Positions 61,238 through 64,000 of a DNA stretch of 64,000 bases are shown piece after piece. The notes below the pieces were generated by a model. It made no database searches and had not been told where the DNA came from. It was given only the letters and a program-made list of their open reading frames with translations. The position numbers and the translations under genes are program-made. Source of the stretch: an uncultured Clostridia bacterium (GTDB taxonomy: Bacteria > Bacillota > Clostridia > Lachnospirales > CAG-274); assembly GCA_910579745.1 (NCBI GenBank), contig CAJTVH010000009.1, forward strand, positions 1 through 64,000, in the 5' to 3' direction. Every line of letters starts with the position of its first letter. Position 1 is the stretch's first letter.

Positions 61238-61399
61238 ATTATGTAGCCTCCCTTAAAATAATTTATATATGGTAATTTATAAATGCCGGCGTTTTTATAC
61301 TAATTATCCAGTATTTAAATAGAAATTAGCATTAATTGTTTACACTGACAATTATATTATTACATAAAAAGTTAAGTTTTGTCAATATTAACAGGCACA

Positions 61400-61436
61400 A
61401 AAAAACAATTTCGGATACTTTCCGAAATTGTTTTTC
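61400..61436 (-). terminator. Terminator of the tRNA operon
   Basis: On the minus strand AAAACAATTTCGGA pairs with TCCGAAATTGTTTT and runs into T's. It lies about 50 bases downstream of tRNA-Leu. Confidence 0.85.
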
Positions 61437-61483
61437 TAAAGTGCATATACTAACAACAAAAATAATGAGGAAATTGAGATATA

Positions 61484-61568
61484 TGCCCGGAACCGGAATC
61501 GAACCGGTACGGGATCAACTCCCGCAGGATTTTAAGTCCTGTGCGTCTGCCAGTTCCGCCACCCGGGC
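61484..61568 (-). tRNA. tRNA-Leu (anticodon TAA)
   Basis: The 85-base minus-strand sequence begins GCCCGGGTGGCGGAAC. The anticodon loop is CTTAAAA (anticodon TAA). A long variable arm (GCGGGAGTTGATCCCGT) marks a class II tRNA. The T-loop is GGTTCGATTCC. The 3' CCA is not encoded. Confidence 0.95.
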
Positions 61569-61572
61569 ATAA

Positions 61573-61645
61573 TGGGAACAATAGGGCTCGAACCTATGAC
61601 CCTCTGCTTGTAAGGCAGATGCTCTCCCAACTGAGCTATGCTCCC
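61573..61645 (-). tRNA. tRNA-Val (anticodon TAC)
   Basis: 73 bases on the minus strand: acceptor GGGAGCA paired with TGTTCCC (one G-T), D-arm GCTCAGTTGGGAGAGC, anticodon loop CTTACAA, T-loop GGTTCGAGCC. The CCA is not encoded. Confidence 0.96.
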
Positions 61646-61653
61646 ATAAAAAA

Positions 61654-61727
61654 CGACTCAAAAGGGGCTCGAACCCTCGACCTCTGGCGTGACAGGCCAG
61701 CGCTCTAACCAACTGAGCTATTGAGCC
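61654..61727 (-). tRNA. tRNA-Asp (anticodon GTC)
   Basis: 74 bases on the minus strand: acceptor GGCTCAA/TTGAGTC, D-arm GCTCAGTTGGTTAGAGC, anticodon loop CTGTCAC, T-loop GGTTCGAGCC, discriminator G. It is the first tRNA of the operon. Confidence 0.96.
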
Positions 61728-61768
61728 GCAGTATATATCACAAAGGAAATAACCTTAACGACTTTTAT

Positions 61769-61797
61769 ATTATACAACTTAAAGAAATTAATGTCAA
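61769..61797 (-). promoter_or_regulatory. Consensus promoter of the tRNA Asp-Val-Leu operon
   Basis: On the minus strand TTGACA (61797-61792), 17 bases, TATAAT (61774-61769), a perfect SigA promoter about 40 bases before tRNA-Asp. Confidence 0.9.
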
Positions 61798-61947
61798 GTG
61801 TTTTTTTTAAAAAATTTACAAAAATATTTTACGCTGGTTTATTTACTTTATTAAAAAAGAAATTATTATTAATATTTAAAATTTTACGCAAAGTATAACT
61901 TTATAAAACTTTTTTTACACGAGCGATATTGTGTAAGTTAAATTTAA

Positions 61948-61976
61948 TTGACAGTACAATTGATATATAGTATATT
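61948..61976 (+). promoter_or_regulatory. Possible promoter for the FliB-like gene
   Basis: TTGACA (61948-61953), 17 bases, TATATT (61971-61976). The leader would be about 215 nt with no visible riboswitch. Confidence 0.5.
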
Positions 61977-62196
61977 TTTTACAAGTGTTTTTTGCTTATT
62001 TAAAACTTTTATAAGGTATGTTTTATGAGGGCTTTTAATTTATGGTATATTTGAAAAATATGTATTTATAATCAATTATAGCCATTAGCGAGATTTTTTA
62101 GTGAGGAACGATAAAAAATTTTTTAATATGGCGGATTTATTGCTGTTTCGAAAGAAATACAATATAAGAATTATATTTCTGGGAGGATATTGTGTT

Positions 62197-63366
62197 ATGA
62201 TGAGACTTATAAGACCCGTTTTTTATAATGAGTTTGAGTGTATAGCGGATAAATGTTCTTATTCATGCTGTGCGGGATGGAATATTTCAATAGATAGTAA
62301 TACGGCCAAAGAATATAAGACTTTTACGGGAGAGATTGGGGAAAAGGTAAAGGAATGCGTTGTCTCAGAGGATTCTTCTACTTATCATATAAAGCTTGAC
62401 GAAAATAAAAGATGTCCTTTTTTGCGGGAAAACGGCTTATGTGAGATAGTGTTAAAAAAAGGACCGGAGTATTTGTCAAACACTTGCGCGAGATTTCCGA
62501 GAAGATTCGCTTTTTACGGGGATGTGGCGGAGATTTCTCTATCAAGCGCTTGTCCCGCTGTAACGGAATTTATGTTTAGAGAAGAACAGCTTTCTTTTTC
62601 CGAGGATTATATAGAAGACATCGTGGATATTGATGTAAACGATCCATCAAACAAGCATACACTTTTTGGGGAAGAGATAAGGAATTTTTTTATTGACATT
62701 CTCAGACTTAAAGATTTTCCTTTTTGGGTTAAACAATATTTCGCGGCGCGTCTGTCAAAGAAAATCGCGTCGCGTTATGAGAAAAGGGATTATGACTCTG
62801 TTAGAGACGAGATGCGGATATATAATAATTTGGATTATTTAAGAGAGTATTCTAAAAGTGTTATGGCTATAGAGCCTAATTATATTTTGAAATTTAAGTT
62901 TTTATGCGGGCTGTATAAATATTTCGGCGGCGCGCATACGGAAACTTTAACTAAATATAATGACGTTATAAAGAACAGTGTGAGTGAAATAGACAATCTC
63001 ACAATTAAAGAGCTGGTGGCGATATATGAGAAATTTAACGCCGAGGTTTATAAAGATATTGAATACGCGTTTGAGAATAGCTGTGTGAACGATTTGTTTT
63101 TTAAGTTTTTTTCAGATACTAAAGAAAAATGTACAGTTTATGAAAAATGTATGTCTGTTTTTCTGCTTCACGCGCTTATTAAATTTACTATGAGCGTATA
63201 TTGGTACGCTAATAATTATAATATAAGCCGAAATGAGCGAATTGATATAATTTCTATTTTATCAAGAAAGGTTCTGCATAACAACGGCGCTATTATAGAT
63301 TTCTGTAAGGCTCAGGAAGAGGAGGGGCTTTTTAACCCGTCTTATTTGTTTGTAATTATAAGATAG
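62197..63366 (+). CDS. FliB-like cysteine-rich protein (flagellin lysine-N-methylase family)
   Basis: The ATG at 62197 follows GGGAGGA by nine bases and gives a 389-residue protein; an open frame to 62101 lacks a ribosome site. The N-terminal half has a metal- or cluster-binding Cys pattern: CIADKCSYSCCAGW (about 14-27), CPFLRENGLCEIV (about 72-84) and NTCARFPRRF (about 95-104). This is the FliB signature. In Salmonella FliB methylates flagellin lysines, but no flagellar gene is near. The true substrate may be different. Confidence 0.85.
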   Translation: MMRLIRPVFYNEFECIADKCSYSCCAGWNISIDSNTAKEYKTFTGEIGEKVKECVVSEDSSTYHIKLDENKRCPFLRENGLCEIVLKKGPEYLSNTCARFPRRFAFYGDVAEISLSSACPAVTEFMFREEQLSFSEDYIEDIVDIDVNDPSNKHTLFGEEIRNFFIDILRLKDFPFWVKQYFAARLSKKIASRYEKRDYDSVRDEMRIYNNLDYLREYSKSVMAIEPNYILKFKFLCGLYKYFGGAHTETLTKYNDVIKNSVSEIDNLTIKELVAIYEKFNAEVYKDIEYAFENSCVNDLFFKFFSDTKEKCTVYEKCMSVFLLHALIKFTMSVYWYANNYNISRNERIDIISILSRKVLHNNGAIIDFCKAQEEEGLFNPSYLFVIIR

Positions 63367-63445
63367 TTTTTTAAAAGCGTCATATATAAAAGTTGTGAGT
63401 TTTTAACAAATTAATACTAGATAAATTAAAGGTGTTCTGAATTAT

Positions 63446-63474
63446 TTGACAAAAAAATATATTTTATGTATAAT
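63446..63474 (+). promoter_or_regulatory. Consensus promoter of the aquaporin-family gene
   Basis: TTGACA (63446-63451), 17 bases, TATAAT (63469-63474), both perfect. The leader is about 70 nt. Confidence 0.88.
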
Positions 63475-63549
63475 ACTATTGAGGATTATTTCTAAATTTT
63501 TCAAAGTTTGGGGAACCTGTAAAAAATATTAAAGAAAGAAGGGTTAAAA

Positions 63550-64000
63550 ATGGAGCATACCAGTATGACGTATTTTTCAGAATTTGTGGGAAGTCTTATT
63601 TTTCTCTTAGGCGGTTATGGTTATATGTGCAACGTCTCCTTAAAGAAAACGCTTGTTTCGTCGCTTAATTATATTGAGCTTGTTTTCGCGTGGAGTCTCG
63701 CCGTTGGGTTTGGCCTATGCGTGGCTGTTATTATGGGTGGACCCGCTTATCTCAATCCTGGTGTTGTTTTCGGTAGTGTTATTTGGGGAAGCCTTGGCGC
63801 GGGCGACGCTGTTATATATCTTCTTATGGAGTTTATCGCGGCGGGGGCGGCTATGTTTTTGTGTATGGTTTTCTTCTGGGATTCTTTCAAGGAATCGAAA
63901 GACTCTCCGAAAAGAGGTGTTTTCTCGGCTTATCCCGTACAGAAAAATCTGCCTTTAAACTGTTTTCAAGAGGTTTTGGCAACGTTTATGTTTTTGTTTC
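63550..64000 (+). CDS. Aquaporin/glycerol facilitator family protein (5' part, runs off window)
   Basis: The frame is open from ATG 63550 to the window edge (150 codons). It starts MEHTSMTYFSEFVGSLIFLL, has NVSLKKTL after the first helix, ELVFAWSLAVGFGLCVAVIM in helix 2, then the half-helix loop GGPAYLNPGVVFGSV. The canonical first NPA motif is NPG here. Helix 3 (YLLMEFIAAGAAMFLC) and the next conserved start (NCFQEVLATFMFLF) follow. The second NPA lies beyond the window. The pore substrate cannot be deduced. Confidence 0.85.
   Translation, partial: MEHTSMTYFSEFVGSLIFLLGGYGYMCNVSLKKTLVSSLNYIELVFAWSLAVGFGLCVAVIMGGPAYLNPGVVFGSVIWGSLGAGDAVIYLLMEFIAAGAAMFLCMVFFWDSFKESKDSPKRGVFSAYPVQKNLPLNCFQEVLATFMFLF

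Noticed and set aside
61336..61572. Open frame running through the tRNA-Leu region
   Set aside because: It overlaps an unambiguous tRNA gene and terminator and has no homology or good start.
63653..63958. Open frame inside the aquaporin-family gene
   Set aside because: The overlapping frame starting at 63550 has family motifs, a consensus promoter and stays open to the window edge.

Overview
The window is AT-rich (roughly one third G+C by eye). Its genes belong to a low-G+C Gram-positive bacterium, most likely a Clostridia/Lachnospiraceae-type member of the Bacillota. Evidence: gyrA; the rpmH-rnpA-yidD-yidC-jag-mnmE-mnmG-rsmG-noc-parA-parB series; DUF4446, DUF4867, DUF1015-serA-serC and DUF5711-CvpA neighbourhoods; GGAGG ribosome sites; and frequent TTG/GTG starts. 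No species can be named from sequence alone.

Layout. 0-18.4 kb is an origin-proximal block read entirely rightward: GyrA, ribosomal protein L34, RNase P protein, YidD/YidC/Jag, tRNA-modifying MnmE/MnmG, RsmG, a Noc-like protein, ParA, ParB and DUF4446. Two perfect parS sites lie just upstream of parA. 18.5-37.3 kb is metabolic: a degenerate alpha/beta-hydrolase, argS, a leftward argCJBD operon divergent from argGH with a textbook ARG box between them, a NimA-like flavoprotein, DUF4867, a PepSY protein, and serC-serA-DUF1015. 37.3-55.3 kb begins with a compact candidate small-RNA unit. It continues with a PBSX-type contractile-tail phage structural cassette: terminases, portal, scaffold, capsid, sheath, tube, frameshifted tail chaperone, baseplate, fibre and holin. 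No integrase, replication, tape-measure or endolysin gene is visible there. 55.8-64 kb holds YigZ, CvpA, DUF5711, bacteriohemerythrin, a zinc-ribbon membrane protein, a tRNA Asp-Val-Leu operon, a FliB-like protein and the start of an aquaporin-family gene.

The most striking feature is the density of small non-coding repeats with inverted ends, and no transposase is visible. I distinguish family 1 (about 165 bp, ends TAGAGnGTATCTGAAAAC, about 10 copies), family 2 (about 145-bp foldback, ends AAGGAAAYACCGC, 7 good copies and one diverged), family 3 (about 165 bp, ends TATAGTCAAAnAACTT, several copies and fragments), family 4 (a tandem pair near 33 kb) and a single family-5 hairpin. One family-2 copy is nested inside a family-3 copy. 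In the phage cassette all of them sit between genes, and every phage reading frame is intact.

The best candidates for something new are: the apparently maintained, tape-measure-less phage structural cassette that still carries a canonical -1 frameshift signal; the roughly 60-nt RNA unit with four helically phased 10-bp repeats at its promoter; the repeat families themselves; and a perfect 48-bp palindrome upstream of a PepSY gene. Starts were re-chosen where a good ribosome site or family N-terminus argued for it.
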